Positions 1-9,850 are shown, counted from the stretch's first letter. The stretch: 64,000 nt of DNA from CALGLS01 sp965222105 (GCA_965222105.1 CBDCTQ010000028.1:74902-138901); one strand, 5' to 3'. The notes: a model not told the origin generated them from the letters alone. A program made the numbers and translations.

Positions 1-2
1 CT

Positions 3-1223
3 GCGGAGCGCTTTCTCAATTACGTCACCATCGACACTCAATCCGATCCCGACTCCAGCACGACGCCTTCTACCGAAAAACAAAAAAACCTGGCCCGCCT
101 CCTGGTAGAAGAACTCCAAGCCATGGGGATCACCGATGCGCATATGGACGAACACGGCTACGTCTATGCCACCGTGCCTTCCAATTCCGACAAGAAGGTA
201 CCCACTCTCTGTTTTTGTGCGCATATGGATACCGCTCCCGATGCCAGCGGCACCAATGTCAAACCCATCGTCCACAAAAATTATGACGGTTCCGACATCG
301 TTTTGCCCGACGACCATACTCAAGTCGTTAGCACCGGACGTTACCCCTATCTCCAGGAAAAAATTGGCGATGACATTATTACCGCCAGCGGCCTTACCCT
401 TCTGGGTTCCGACGACAAAGCCGGCGTTGCTGAAATCATGGACGCAGCCTATCAAATGATGTCCAACCCCACGATCAAACACGGCAAAATCAGGCTCCTT
501 TTCACCCCCGACGAGGAGATCGGAAGAGGGGTCGACAAGGTCGATATGGAAAAGCTGGGCGCCGATTTTGGATACACCCTTGATGGAGGTCAGGCCGGCA
601 ACCTGGAAGATGAAACGTTCTCGGCCGACAGTGTCGTCATTTACATTAAAGGTGTGCCAACCCATCCAGGCTACGCCAAAGACAAAATGGAAAACGCCAT
701 CAAAATCGCTTCCGAAATAATCGGTCGGCTGCCCAAAGACCGGCTGTCGCCCGAAACGACTGAAAAAAAGCAGGGCTTCATTCACCCCACCTATCTCAAC
801 GCCGTGCTGGAAGGGGCTACTATTAAATTCATCATCCGCGATTTTACCGACGAAAAATTGGCAGAACACGAAGCCCTCCTCCGACAGATCATGGACGATG
901 TACTCCAACGATACCCCGGCTCCACAGCTGAGTTCACCGTAACCGAACAATACCGCAATATGAAAAAGGTACTCGACCAACATCCCGAGATCGTCCGCTA
1001 CGCAGAAGAAGCCATCCGGCGTACTGGCCTCACCCCCAACCGGTCGAGCATACGAGGAGGCACCGATGGCTCCCGCTTGTCGTTCATGGGCCTGCCCTGC
1101 CCCAATATTTTTGCCGGCGAACAGGCCATCCACTCCAAACACGAATGGATCAGCATCCAGGATATGAACAAGGCCGTGGAGATGATCATCAATATCTGCC
1201 AGATTTGGGAGGAGAATAGCTAA
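3..1223 (+). CDS. pepT: Peptidase T (tripeptide aminopeptidase), 5' end outside the window
   Basis: Cytoplasmic M20-family zinc aminopeptidase that removes the N-terminal residue from tripeptides. Although a Met codon lies at 123, the frame is open upstream to base 3 and encodes a family-typical N-terminus (ERFLNYVTIDTQSDP, then LVEELQAMG just before that Met), so the true start lies before the window and only a few codons are missing. The M20 signatures follow in order: CAHMDTAPD (HxD metal ligand), GSDDKAG, TPDEEIG (catalytic Glu), TLDGG and, near the end, HSKHEW (last metal ligand). The C-terminus is complete. No operon partner is seen; a palindromic repeat lies just downstream. Confidence 0.95.
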   Translation, partial: AERFLNYVTIDTQSDPDSSTTPSTEKQKNLARLLVEELQAMGITDAHMDEHGYVYATVPSNSDKKVPTLCFCAHMDTAPDASGTNVKPIVHKNYDGSDIVLPDDHTQVVSTGRYPYLQEKIGDDIITASGLTLLGSDDKAGVAEIMDAAYQMMSNPTIKHGKIRLLFTPDEEIGRGVDKVDMEKLGADFGYTLDGGQAGNLEDETFSADSVVIYIKGVPTHPGYAKDKMENAIKIASEIIGRLPKDRLSPETTEKKQGFIHPTYLNAVLEGATIKFIIRDFTDEKLAEHEALLRQIMDDVLQRYPGSTAEFTVTEQYRNMKKVLDQHPEIVRYAEEAIRRTGLTPNRSSIRGGTDGSRLSFMGLPCPNIFAGEQAIHSKHEWISIQDMNKAVEMIINICQIWEENS

Positions 1224-1235
1224 TGGTAGTCGCCA

Positions 1236-1260
1236 AACCCGCCTGACGGACGGGCAGGTT
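1236..1260. repeat. Dispersed imperfect palindrome (CCTGCC/GGCAGG family)
   Basis: A G+C-rich imperfect inverted repeat centred on GACGGACGG, with AACC and GGTT at its edges. It sits 12 bases past the pepT stop. Related palindromes occur at 3460-3480 and inside the tRNA-fragment locus near 45640-45656. It is non-coding; whether it acts in transcript ends or is simply a dispersed repeat cannot be told from one window. Confidence 0.55.
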
Positions 1261-1392
1261 TATTTGCCTGGTTTCAAAATCAAAAAATAACTCCTGATCG
1301 TTCATGTGGTGATTGTAATTTTTAAATGGCACTGGATTTAGCCCGGCGGGAAGGCTATTGAACTTTATACTTGAACTAAAAAACCGCTCCCA

Positions 1393-1911
1393 ATGTCCAA
1401 CTTCAACCCTCACCCCATCATCGACGCTTTAGCTCAAAACGAAGCCACCATCATCGCTGCCTTTAACAATACATCTACAGAAGCGCGGCAATGGCGCCCC
1501 GCCCCCGAAAAATGGAGCCTCCTGGAGATCGCCTGCCACCTGCTCGACGAAGAACGCGAAGATTTTCGGGCCCGGCTACAAAGTGTTATAACAAACCATA
1601 CACAACCCTTCACACCCATCGATCCGGCCGGATGGGTGACCTCCCGCGACTATGCCTCCCGCGATTTCGACCTCACCCTCCAGCAGTTTGCCCTGGAAAG
1701 GCAGCAATCCATCCAATGGCTTCGTTCTCTGAATATACCGGACTGGCACGTCGCCTACCAGCACCCAAAATTTGGCCCCATGACCGCAGCTTTTTTACTA
1801 GCCAACTGGCTGGCACACGATTACCTGCACCTGCGACAGATCACCCACCGGCAATACCAATACCTCCAACACCTCAGCCCCGAACCATTGGACTACGCAG
1901 GAAGTTGGTAG
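1393..1911 (+). CDS. DinB-like four-helix-bundle protein
   Basis: A 172-residue protein of the DinB/YfiT-like fold, usually metal-binding four-helix bundles of unknown or thiol-transferase function. The pattern WSLLEIACHLLDEE (His49) and WLAHDYLHLRQ (His142, His146) supplies the three spaced histidines expected for a divalent-metal site. The N-terminal stretch ARQWRPAPEKWS is also typical. No signal peptide or membrane segment is seen, so it should be cytoplasmic. It stands alone between pepT and an OmpA-like gene. The biochemical role cannot be deduced. Confidence 0.8.
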   Translation: MSNFNPHPIIDALAQNEATIIAAFNNTSTEARQWRPAPEKWSLLEIACHLLDEEREDFRARLQSVITNHTQPFTPIDPAGWVTSRDYASRDFDLTLQQFALERQQSIQWLRSLNIPDWHVAYQHPKFGPMTAAFLLANWLAHDYLHLRQITHRQYQYLQHLSPEPLDYAGSW

Positions 1912-2120
1912 TAAACTTCTCACCAAAGAAAAGACAATCAACGGATTAGGTTACAACGCGAAAAAAAGAGTAGAAAAAGGAGATAAATTAATACAAATAT
2001 TAAAACTTTTTCTAAAGCAGTTCGTTTGTATCTTTACGGCATCGCAGTTATTCTCATCGACAATAATTATTTACCCTTTATATAAATCCGTCCACATAGG
2101 CGGTTCTAAAAAGTTGGACA

Positions 2121-3287
2121 ATGAATACAGGCAAAAAATGGCTAATGGGCCTCTGTATGCTCACCCTTACGCACTTGTCGGCACAACAGGTCGAACTGGA
2201 AGGCTACGTCTTTGAAGCAAACAATCGCGGGTTCCTCAAAAATGTTAAGATACTGATCCTCGACGCTACCGATAAGCAGGTATACCTCGACACCCTCACC
2301 GATGCCAAAGGGATATTTCGGGCAACCCTCCCCAAAGACCGGGACTTTACCATCATCGCCGATAAAAAACACTTTTTCCAAAAGGATACCACCATCAGCA
2401 CGCGATCATTGGAAGCCGGCCAACAACAAGTTTACACTAAAATACAAATGGATCGGAAACCGGGATATGTCTTCGACGTAACAATGGCCCGCGCTGGCGA
2501 CGACCTCATCATTTCTGAAAGCATACAGGGTGCCCGTATAGAAGTTTATAACAATACAACCACAGAAGAAGAACTCGTACTCAACGACTACCCCTACCCC
2601 AACTTTAAATTCACTTTTGAAAACGGCAACCACTACACCATCATGATCCGAAAAAAAGGATACTTCACCAAACGGGTGGAAGCCTACGTCAATGTAGAAG
2701 GATGCATCCTCTGCTTCGACGGCCTGGGTGTAGTAGAACCCGGCGTAACCGATGTGATGACCGACGAAAATAAACAAGGTACCTTCCTGGCCAACGTCGA
2801 ACTACAACCCGCCGAGATCAACACTACCTTCCGGATTGAAAATATCTACTACGATTACGATAAGTACAATATCCGGCCCGATGCCGCCCTGGAGCTCGAC
2901 AAACTCGTCACCGTCATCAAAGACAACCCCGCCATCAAACTCGAAATGGGCTCCCACACCGACGCCCGCGGATCCGATACCTACAATATGAGCCTCTCCC
3001 GAAAAAGAGCCCAATCTGCCGTTGAATACCTCGTAACGCAAGGCATCGACGCCACTTCCCTCACCCACCGGGGCTATGGCGAAACCGTATTGACCAACCA
3101 CTGCGACGACGGAGTGGCCTGCTCTGAGGAAAACCACCAGCAAAACCGCCGAACCGAACTTAAAATTGTAGGGATAGAAGTGGAAGACCCATTGGATAAA
3201 AAAACCCTCAAAGAGATCATCCGGGAAGAACAACTGATGAAAGAAGTCAACAACTCACCCGTCATCAAAGTGCCGGATGAGGGGTGA
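2121..3287 (+). CDS. OmpA-family peptidoglycan-binding outer membrane protein
   Basis: A 388-residue exported protein. Residues 1-22 form a signal peptide ending LSAQ, followed by a carboxypeptidase-regulatory-like beta-sandwich (about residues 25-115: VELEGYVFEANNRGFLKNV) and a second similar beta-rich segment. The OmpA C-terminal domain spans about 240-355; the two residues that normally bind diaminopimelate are present as Asp281 (SHTD) and Arg296 (SLSRKR), and the NRRTELKI motif closes the domain. It probably tethers the outer membrane to peptidoglycan. A charged 35-residue tail follows the domain. It lies alone with about 210 bp upstream. Confidence 0.88.
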   Translation: MNTGKKWLMGLCMLTLTHLSAQQVELEGYVFEANNRGFLKNVKILILDATDKQVYLDTLTDAKGIFRATLPKDRDFTIIADKKHFFQKDTTISTRSLEAGQQQVYTKIQMDRKPGYVFDVTMARAGDDLIISESIQGARIEVYNNTTTEEELVLNDYPYPNFKFTFENGNHYTIMIRKKGYFTKRVEAYVNVEGCILCFDGLGVVEPGVTDVMTDENKQGTFLANVELQPAEINTTFRIENIYYDYDKYNIRPDAALELDKLVTVIKDNPAIKLEMGSHTDARGSDTYNMSLSRKRAQSAVEYLVTQGIDATSLTHRGYGETVLTNHCDDGVACSEENHQQNRRTELKIVGIEVEDPLDKKTLKEIIREEQLMKEVNNSPVIKVPDEG

Positions 3288-3652
3288 CTTATAGTGTAAC
3301 AAGCCAAGAATTGTGATTTTTTACCACCTTTTGGTGGCTGGTTTTGAAACACATAGGCACAATAGGACACATAGGTTTTTGTCCTTCGGACAAATTAACC
3401 CCAATCTTATGTAGCAATGGTTCATAAAGTTTTTGACACAATTTGCGCAAATTTCACACCTTGCCTGCCGGCAGGCAGGGATTATTGAAAGCCAGAGGCT
3501 TTCATATGACAAATTCGTGCAATTTGTGATAATTCGTGTCGAGCTAACACAGCGGGTTATAAAAAGTTAATGAATTGTTGATGTAGATTAAACTCTCACA
3601 AACGCCTAAAGGCTCTTACCTTGGAGAAGTATAATACCATTGGAGTGCGCTC
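3288..3652. other. Intergenic region with palindromic repeat
   Basis: 365 bp between the convergent OmpA-like gene and tsaD. It holds a small hairpin at about 3324-3337 (CCACC/GGTGG with a TTTT loop) that could help end the upstream transcript, and the palindrome described separately at 3460-3480. Short stretches resembling ACACATAGG/ACAAATT are low complexity. No credible open reading frame is seen on either strand. Confidence 0.6.
3460..3480. repeat. Palindrome TGCCTGCCGGCAGGCA
   Basis: Bases 3462-3477 form a perfect 16-bp palindrome. It is the cleanest member in this window of the dispersed CCTGCC/GGCAGG family, with a degenerate relative at 1236-1260 and another within the tRNA-fragment region near 45640. 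It is located in the tail-to-tail gap between the OmpA-like gene and tsaD. Confidence 0.75.
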
Positions 3653-4648
3653 TTACAACCGCGCCGCCGGCGCCACCGACTGATTGGCAAACAATCCCTG
3701 CTGATATTTGAAATGCCCGGCTACGGCGATCATCGCGGCATTGTCGGTGCAGTACTGGACGTGCGGAACAAAAGTATTCCACCTACTCTTTTCTCCTTCT
3801 TCTTTAAGGGCTTTTCGGAGCGCTGAATTGGCCGACACCCCACCCGCGATGGCGATCTCCCCGATACCGGTTTGGTCGGCTGCCTTAATCAATTTATTCA
3901 TCAGGATGGTGACGATGCGGTGCTGGACAGAAGCGCAGATGTCTTCCATATTCTCTTTGATAAAATTGGGGTTATCCTTCACTTGTTTTTTAAGAAAGTA
4001 GAGGATAGAGGTCTTCACTCCGCTGAAGCTGAAATCCAAATCTTTGACCTGGGGTTCGGCAAAGGTATAAATGGCACTACCCTTTTGCGCCAGCTTGTCG
4101 ATTAGTGGTCCTGCGGGATATTGAAGGCCAATGATCTTACCGGTTTTATCAAATGCCTCTCCGGCAGCATCGTCGAGGGTTTTTCCGATGATCTCCATCT
4201 CCAGAGGTGCTTTTACCAAAACGATCTGAGTGTGTCCGCCTGAAACTGTCAGACATAAAAACGGAAACACGGGCTTAGGTGCTTCCGCAAAATGCGCCAG
4301 TACATGTGCCTGCATATGATCTACCTCAATAATAGGAATGCCGAGGCTCATAGCCAGGGTTTTGGCAAACGTCACCCCCACGATCAACGACCCGATAAGT
4401 CCCGGCCCCCGTGTAAAAGCCACCGCCGACAAATCTCCTTTCTGCACGCCCGCCTGCTGTAATGCCTGATCGACCACCGGCACGATGTTGACCTGATGAG
4501 CCCGCGAAGCTACCTCCGGCACCACCCCTCCATAAGCTTTGTGTACGGTTTGGTTGGCCACACAATTGCTCAACACCTCCCCGTCTTTCAGCACCGCTGC
4601 CGCTGTATCGTCGCAGGAAGATTCGATTCCCAAAATAATTGTCGACAT
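3653..4648 (-). CDS. tsaD: tRNA N6-threonylcarbamoyladenosine transferase TsaD
   Basis: The universal TsaD/Kae1/Gcp protein (331 aa), which transfers the threonylcarbamoyl group onto A37 of tRNAs that read ANN codons, working with TsaB and TsaE in the cytoplasm. Diagnostic features are the start ILGIESSCDDTAAAV, the metal ligands His111 and His115 in DHMQAH, the ATP-binding SGGHTQ segment, GEAFDKTGKIIGLQYPAGP, and GGVSANSALR near the C-terminus. Length is normal for the family. The start codon is supported by alignment of the IESSCD motif to the very N-terminus. It is not in an operon with the other t6A genes here. Confidence 0.97.
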   Translation of the reverse strand: MSTIILGIESSCDDTAAAVLKDGEVLSNCVANQTVHKAYGGVVPEVASRAHQVNIVPVVDQALQQAGVQKGDLSAVAFTRGPGLIGSLIVGVTFAKTLAMSLGIPIIEVDHMQAHVLAHFAEAPKPVFPFLCLTVSGGHTQIVLVKAPLEMEIIGKTLDDAAGEAFDKTGKIIGLQYPAGPLIDKLAQKGSAIYTFAEPQVKDLDFSFSGVKTSILYFLKKQVKDNPNFIKENMEDICASVQHRIVTILMNKLIKAADQTGIGEIAIAGGVSANSALRKALKEEGEKSRWNTFVPHVQYCTDNAAMIAVAGHFKYQQGLFANQSVAPAARL

Positions 4649-4933
4649 ATTTTGTAAATATTTATTTAAAAAATAGTAACTTTATGCGAAATTTTTATTT
4701 GAATATTTTTGATAGCTACTGCGAATCAATGCGTAAATAATTGTCGATCAATAAATTAACGCCATTTTTTGCTTGAAATTCACAGCGTTTCAGATTATTC
4801 ACTCGTTTTGTTTTCAGAATCTCTTGCCGATACTTTGCCCAGAATCTTGTCAAAAAGCTAAATTATTCGACTTGGAAGTGGATATTCTAATCATCCATAA
4901 TAACCCAAGTTTATAATCATTCAATTCCAGCTC

Positions 4934-5320
4934 ATGTTCAACAACAAAACCAACGCCGCGGCAGCAAAAGCCCCTACTGCCAACACCACAACTCCTGAGC
5001 AACACACCTGTGTCATAGCTCCCGACACAGTTATTGACGGCACCATCAGGTGTACCGAAAGTTTTCGCCTCGACGGAAAAGTCATAGGCGACATCATTTG
5101 CAATAAGCGATTTGTCATGGGCGAGCAAGGCAAAGTCGAAGGCAAGGTCAATTGCCAAGAGTCGGCCATCAGTGGTCGGATCGAAGGTCAGATTTCTGTA
5201 AAGGGGCTACTCCACCTACTCAGCACCGCCTTCCTAAAAGGCAAGATCATGGCCAGTAAAATGATCGTGGATGAAGGCGCCAAATACAGCGGTGAATGCA
5301 TCATCGGTGAAAACAATTGA
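4934..5320 (+). CDS. Bactofilin (polymer-forming cytoskeletal protein)
   Basis: A 128-residue bactofilin. The core beta-helix region follows a short disordered Ala/Thr/Pro-rich N-terminus: VIDGTIRCTESFRLDGKVIGDI, then GKVEGKVNCQES and GRIEGQISVKGLL, with the regular short beta repeats typical of this family. Bactofilins polymerise without nucleotide and organise cell-shape or envelope enzymes at the membrane. The next gene, on the other strand, ends at the very next base (5321), so the two stop codons touch. No peptidase of the M23 type that often accompanies bactofilins is adjacent. Confidence 0.9.
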   Translation: MFNNKTNAAAAKAPTANTTTPEQHTCVIAPDTVIDGTIRCTESFRLDGKVIGDIICNKRFVMGEQGKVEGKVNCQESAISGRIEGQISVKGLLHLLSTAFLKGKIMASKMIVDEGAKYSGECIIGENN

Positions 5321-7720
5321 TCACTGCACCGCCATCTTTCCAGCCGCTCCCATCTTCCCGTCTATTTCAAAACGGTAGGTATAAACCCCTGCTGCCCAAT
5401 CTACTGTAGGAACCACCACCTGCGAGGCAATCCCATCGAGTTGTTGAGAATATACCATTTGACCTAACAGATTGTACACGAACAACCTTCCTTCCACCGG
5501 CCGGTTGAGGTCAATTACCGTATAGTCCCGCGCAGGATTCGGATGATTTTGGCTAAAGCTGAAATCGCCCTCGCCAAGCTGTTGCACCTCCGTCATCACC
5601 CCTTCAAAAATCGTCACTGTCAGGTCATCAAAATTGAATCCATCGACGGTGAAGAAGTTATTGTTGGCCTTCATCAAAAAACGAAGAAGGATGTCCTGCC
5701 CGACGAACTCCGACAAATCCATCTGTTCCAGGACCCAGTCGTCTTGAAACCCCTGATAAACGGGCTCTCCCAGATCTTGAAAAGTCGTTCCGGCAACGGT
5801 GTACAAGCCGCAAACCGGTTCCCAGGTCTGACCAGCATCGGCCGACACCTGTACCTGGGCGTAGTCCCGAAATCGTTCGGTCTCCCATTTGGCCCAAAAG
5901 CGCAGCTCAGCCGACTCAGCATCGATCAGAGAGATTGGATTGATCAATTCAAGTATATTTTCGGAACCGGATTCATAATTTCCGAAAGGCGAATCGGCCA
6001 TACAACTCGGCGCAGAATAATAGTCGGAAGTTCTCAATCCCCATTCACTGGAAACGCCCACATTAGCCCAATTGTCGTTGGTAGTCAGGTCGTCTTCAAA
6101 GTCGGGATTGTCGGGGATGCCGTATGTCTTGGTCAATGTGTCGGAATGCGTGTACACCCCATTGTCGACCGCCAACGCAAATTGAACGGGTTCGCCCACT
6201 GCAATGTCGGCGTTCAGGGTGTACCCAAAACTACTGAACATGCTTTGTCCGGGATCGAGCGTAAAGGATTGTGGGATGGTTGTAGCCACAATGTTATCAC
6301 TTACAGGCAGAAGCTGTACATCCAACTCACCGTCCATCAGTCCGTATCTGGTTATTTCAAATTCAAAACTTCCGTCGATGTCCGTGAGGATGTTGTCGCT
6401 AAGGTCGGTAGCCAGGCCGAAGTTGAGTACGAGGTGAGCAGTCGTCAAATTTTGTAAAACGGCCGATTGGCAAAAGCGAATGATCTCTGCTTCCGGAGGC
6501 CAAAAACCGTAGACGCTGTACCCGACTTCTGGCGTAATGGAAAAAATGGGTGGTTTGGTGGTCGTTTCGCCGTACATCCAGTCGTCAGTAACGCCGTTGA
6601 CGGCATAGCCTACCGTCTCTGAGGTGGTACCCGCAAAATATTCGTTTTCACGGTTGAGGGCTTCGGTCATAACCGTGAAATACGGATCGGCTTCGGCATC
6701 CGAATACCCCCAGGGGTAGATCAGGAGGTTGCCGTAGGTGTGGTAGTTCAAAGCGATTTGAAATTCGTGGGCATTGCAAAAATCGCGGATGTTTTGTAAC
6801 TCTGGTTCGGAAAATGGAGATGGACCTCTGTACACAGCCGAGCCGGGATTGGGAGAAGAGCCGTTGTCGTCGAAGCCCCATTCGTAGCCATAGTTGCGGT
6901 TGAGGTCGACGCCGTCAATGGCCTCGTCGAAGGAGCCGTCGCCGTTGTTGTCGCGTTTGTTTTTACGCCACAGGCCGCCGCCGTTAGGGTCATTTGTTTC
7001 ATTGTATATGTACCCGTCGGGGTTGACCATCGGCACAAAATACAATTCGGTATTTTCCAAAAGGTATTGCACTTCTGTATCGGTGTCGTAGCGTTCGAGC
7101 AGATACCACATGAAGTAAATGATCTGCGACAAGCTGTTGGGCTCTCTGGCATGGTGCAGGGAGTTGTAAAACACCTCGGGCTCCTCCTCGTCCACCTGCG
7201 GATTGTCGGAAATTCGCAGCCAGTAAATAGGGCGCCCCTCATGCGTAAGGATGTTTCCAATAGGCGCCCGTTCAGTAATGAGGTTGGGATACTGATCGAA
7301 CATGGCGTCCAGGTTGTCGAGCATTTCCTGATAGGTTAAAAAACCAGCCATCGACCCCAATTCAAAATTTTCCGGAAGGTAATAATCATAAAAACCCACG
7401 CCGGAGCAGTCGCCCACCGTCCGTTGAGTGGCGCCAATGTCCTCTTCGTTTTGTCGGACGTAGTGCGCTTTTACATCTGCTATCAGCACCTCATATTCAA
7501 ATCCGGCATTCTCGATCTGTTGTATTTCCAGGTCGGAAAAATCGCTGGTAAAATATTCGCCTGGTTTATAATCGCCATGCTCGGCATCCAATCCCAATGC
7601 CGCTAACTGGCCAATGGTTTTTTCGCCCAAAAATACTTTTACCCGGGAATAGTCCTGGCTTTGCGCCAAAAGCAATAAGGGTAAGGTGATCGTTGTCAAT
7701 AAAATGAAAAGCTTTTTCAT
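5321..7720 (-). CDS. Secreted M14 zinc carboxypeptidase with T9SS sorting domain
   Basis: A 799-residue secreted metallocarboxypeptidase. Residues 1-20 are a signal peptide ending LLLAQ. The M14 domain spans about 125-430: zinc ligands His190 and Glu193 (HAREP) and His327 (NYHTYG), with Glu398 (TPEVG) at the catalytic glutamate position. It is followed by beta-sandwich domains, including a jelly-roll-like segment at about 540-700, and a type A T9SS C-terminal sorting domain (about 720-799: SFSQNHPNPARDYT, VYNLLGQMVYS, AAGVYTYRFE). It is likely exported by Sec, carried over the outer membrane by T9SS and anchored or released, to digest peptides outside. Its stop touches that of the bactofilin gene. 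Confidence 0.93.
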   Translation of the reverse strand: MKKLFILLTTITLPLLLLAQSQDYSRVKVFLGEKTIGQLAALGLDAEHGDYKPGEYFTSDFSDLEIQQIENAGFEYEVLIADVKAHYVRQNEEDIGATQRTVGDCSGVGFYDYYLPENFELGSMAGFLTYQEMLDNLDAMFDQYPNLITERAPIGNILTHEGRPIYWLRISDNPQVDEEEPEVFYNSLHHAREPNSLSQIIYFMWYLLERYDTDTEVQYLLENTELYFVPMVNPDGYIYNETNDPNGGGLWRKNKRDNNGDGSFDEAIDGVDLNRNYGYEWGFDDNGSSPNPGSAVYRGPSPFSEPELQNIRDFCNAHEFQIALNYHTYGNLLIYPWGYSDAEADPYFTVMTEALNRENEYFAGTTSETVGYAVNGVTDDWMYGETTTKPPIFSITPEVGYSVYGFWPPEAEIIRFCQSAVLQNLTTAHLVLNFGLATDLSDNILTDIDGSFEFEITRYGLMDGELDVQLLPVSDNIVATTIPQSFTLDPGQSMFSSFGYTLNADIAVGEPVQFALAVDNGVYTHSDTLTKTYGIPDNPDFEDDLTTNDNWANVGVSSEWGLRTSDYYSAPSCMADSPFGNYESGSENILELINPISLIDAESAELRFWAKWETERFRDYAQVQVSADAGQTWEPVCGLYTVAGTTFQDLGEPVYQGFQDDWVLEQMDLSEFVGQDILLRFLMKANNNFFTVDGFNFDDLTVTIFEGVMTEVQQLGEGDFSFSQNHPNPARDYTVIDLNRPVEGRLFVYNLLGQMVYSQQLDGIASQVVVPTVDWAAGVYTYRFEIDGKMGAAGKMAVQ

Positions 7721-7843
7721 ACAAATAAACTGTTTTTATTTTGCGAGGTATCAAATTTAACGGATTTGGGATCGACCACCAAACTAATTGGGAACGAAGC
7801 TGTTATATGTCCATTAAGATACATAATTTTCGGGCAACCGTTT

Positions 7844-7851
7844 TATCTTTG
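7844..7851 (+). promoter_or_regulatory. Bacteroidota-type -7 element (TATCTTTG) of the thiolase gene
   Basis: An exact match to the TAnnTTTG -7 box recognised by the Bacteroidota primary sigma factor, about 30 bases before the thiolase start codon. The -33 box is weak. The leader would be only about 25 bases long. Confidence 0.55.
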
Positions 7852-7881
7852 TGCCGTTAAAATCATTAAAACCACCACACC

Positions 7882-9060
7882 ATGAAAGAAGTATATATCC
7901 TCTCCGCCGTACGCACTCCGATGGGCAGTTTTGGCGGTGTATTGTCTGGTTTTTCAGCTCCTGAACTGGGAAGCATGGCCATCAAAGGCGCCCTGGAACG
8001 CGCTGGCGTCGATGTCGGCGAAGTCAATGAAGTATATATGGGCAATGTCTGCTCGGCCAACCTCGGCCAGGCCCCTGCCCGCCAGGCCGCCATCAAGGCC
8101 GGTATCTCCGTCCACGTACCCTGCACTACGGTCAATAAAGTGTGCTCGTCGGGCATGAAGTCCATCATGTTGGGAGCCCAAAGCATTATGCTGGGGCAAA
8201 ACGACGTAGTGGTCGCCGGTGGGATGGAAAGCATGTCGAACATCCCCTACTATTTGCCTAAAGCCCGATGGGGCTACAAATTCGGCGAAGCTCCAATGAT
8301 CGATGGCCTCCAAAAAGATGGCCTCACCGATGTATACAACCATTGTGCAATGGGCGTATGTGCCGACAAAACCGCTTCCAAATACGAGATCAGCCGCGAA
8401 CAACAAGATGCTTACGCCATCCAATCGTACAAGCGGGCCGCTGCCGCTACGGAAAGAGGCCACTTCAAAAACGAGATCATCTCCGTATCGGTCCCCCAGC
8501 GAAAAGGCGATCCCATTATCGTATCGGAAGACGAAGAGTTCAAAAAAGTCCGTTTCGAGAAAATACCCCAACTCCGGCCCGCCTTCTCCAAAGAAGGAAC
8601 CGTTACCGCCGCCAACGCCTCTACCATCAACGACGGCGCCTCGGCTCTTATCCTGATGAGCAAGGAAAAAATGGAAGCACTTGGGTTAACACCCGTCGCC
8701 AAAATACTGGCCTTCGCCGATGCTGCTCACGAACCCGAATGGTTCACCACCGCCCCACCCCACGCCGCTAAAAAAGCGTTGAAATACGCAGGCATGACCG
8801 CTGATGACATCCACTACTGGGAAGTCAACGAGGCGTTCTCTGTCGTCACCATGGCTTTTAATAAAGAGATGGACATCAGCGAAGAAAAGGTAAACGTATT
8901 TGGTGGCGCCGTGGCACTCGGCCATCCACTTGGGGCCTCCGGTGCGCGTATTGTTACTACGCTCAACAACGTACTTCATCACAATGGTGGTTCTGTTGGT
9001 CTGGCCGCTATCTGCAATGGGGGAGGTGGCGCATCTTCTTTGATCATTGAGAAATTGTAA
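7882..9060 (+). CDS. Acetyl-CoA C-acetyltransferase (thiolase II)
   Basis: A 392-residue cytoplasmic thiolase that condenses or cleaves acetyl-CoA/acetoacetyl-CoA. The catalytic set is complete: nucleophile Cys88 (NKVCSSGMKS), His348 (ALGHPLGASG) and Cys378 (AICNGGGG). Length and the lack of a long loop insertion fit biosynthetic/degradative acetoacetyl-CoA thiolases (AtoB/PhaA/ThlA type) rather than trifunctional beta-oxidation partners, but the precise pathway is not shown by the neighbours. A TAnnTTTG promoter element lies about 30 bp upstream. Its last 14 bases overlap the annotated start of the next gene. Confidence 0.95.
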   Translation: MKEVYILSAVRTPMGSFGGVLSGFSAPELGSMAIKGALERAGVDVGEVNEVYMGNVCSANLGQAPARQAAIKAGISVHVPCTTVNKVCSSGMKSIMLGAQSIMLGQNDVVVAGGMESMSNIPYYLPKARWGYKFGEAPMIDGLQKDGLTDVYNHCAMGVCADKTASKYEISREQQDAYAIQSYKRAAAATERGHFKNEIISVSVPQRKGDPIIVSEDEEFKKVRFEKIPQLRPAFSKEGTVTAANASTINDGASALILMSKEKMEALGLTPVAKILAFADAAHEPEWFTTAPPHAAKKALKYAGMTADDIHYWEVNEAFSVVTMAFNKEMDISEEKVNVFGGAVALGHPLGASGARIVTTLNNVLHHNGGSVGLAAICNGGGGASSLIIEKL

Positions 9061-9850
9061 AAGTCGGGAAAACGGATTTGATTTGGCATTCAGAAATCCA
9101 TTCTATCCTCATCCAGCCGACAACAGGTTTGTGGCAGTAGCCGCGGTACTATTGTTGGTATTCCTGACTCATTGTACCCTGCCCAACACCAGCGGCTGGC
9201 CTCAACTGGAAACCATCGAAAAGATCGGTCTTGCCATAGCAGAGCCTTCCGACTTATGCATGGCTCCTGATCAACAGTCCTTTTACATCGTAAGTGACCG
9301 TGGAAAACTGTTCCACACTGACCTCCGGGGGCAAATATTGCGAAAAGCCAAAAAAGGAGGCGACGACCTGGAAGGCGTATGGTACCGCCCCCCCAACATA
9401 TATGTGGTTGACGAATCGCGTAGGAAGATCATCCTCTTCGAGCCGGATAGTCTCCGAAAAACAGACTCCTACAAATACAAAATTCCCAACCCCACCAACA
9501 AAGGTTGGGAAAGCATTACTTACAACCCTGTACGTCAACGCTTTGTGCTGTTTACCGAAAGGAGTCCATTGATGCTTTACGAGCTGGACTCCACCCTTCA
9601 GATCACCCGCAAGGAAAAGCTGGATCAATTCGTGGAAATATCGGCCTGCACCTGGCACAACGACCGCCTCTGGGTACTCAGTGATGAACAAAGGGTTCTT
9701 TACCGCGTCGACCCCGCTACCTATGCGATTGAAACGGGATGGTTGCTTCCCGTCCATAACCCCGAAGGGGTTTGTTTTGGCCCCGACAACCGGCTGTACA
9801 TCCTGAGCGATAATAATGCGCGGTTGTATGTTTTTGATTATCCGGATTAG
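9047..9850 (+). CDS. SdiA-regulated-type beta-propeller protein, probable lipoprotein
   Basis: A 267-residue protein resembling the SdiA-regulated family (six-bladed propeller, YjiK-like). Propeller repeats are visible: PSDLCMAPDQQSFYIVSD, DLEGVWYRPPNIYVVDE, GWESITYNPVRQRFVLFTE, ISACTWHNDRLWVLSD, NPEGVCFGPDNRLYILSD. A hydrophobic stretch AAVLLLVFLTHC looks like a lipoprotein signal with Cys as the modified residue. The ATG at 9047 overlaps the thiolase end; a GTG at 9131, just before the hydrophobic stretch, is an alternative start. Translational coupling to the thiolase is possible. Function of the family is not established. Confidence 0.75.
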   Translation: MRNCKSRENGFDLAFRNPFYPHPADNRFVAVAAVLLLVFLTHCTLPNTSGWPQLETIEKIGLAIAEPSDLCMAPDQQSFYIVSDRGKLFHTDLRGQILRKAKKGGDDLEGVWYRPPNIYVVDESRRKIILFEPDSLRKTDSYKYKIPNPTNKGWESITYNPVRQRFVLFTERSPLMLYELDSTLQITRKEKLDQFVEISACTWHNDRLWVLSDEQRVLYRVDPATYAIETGWLLPVHNPEGVCFGPDNRLYILSDNNARLYVFDYPD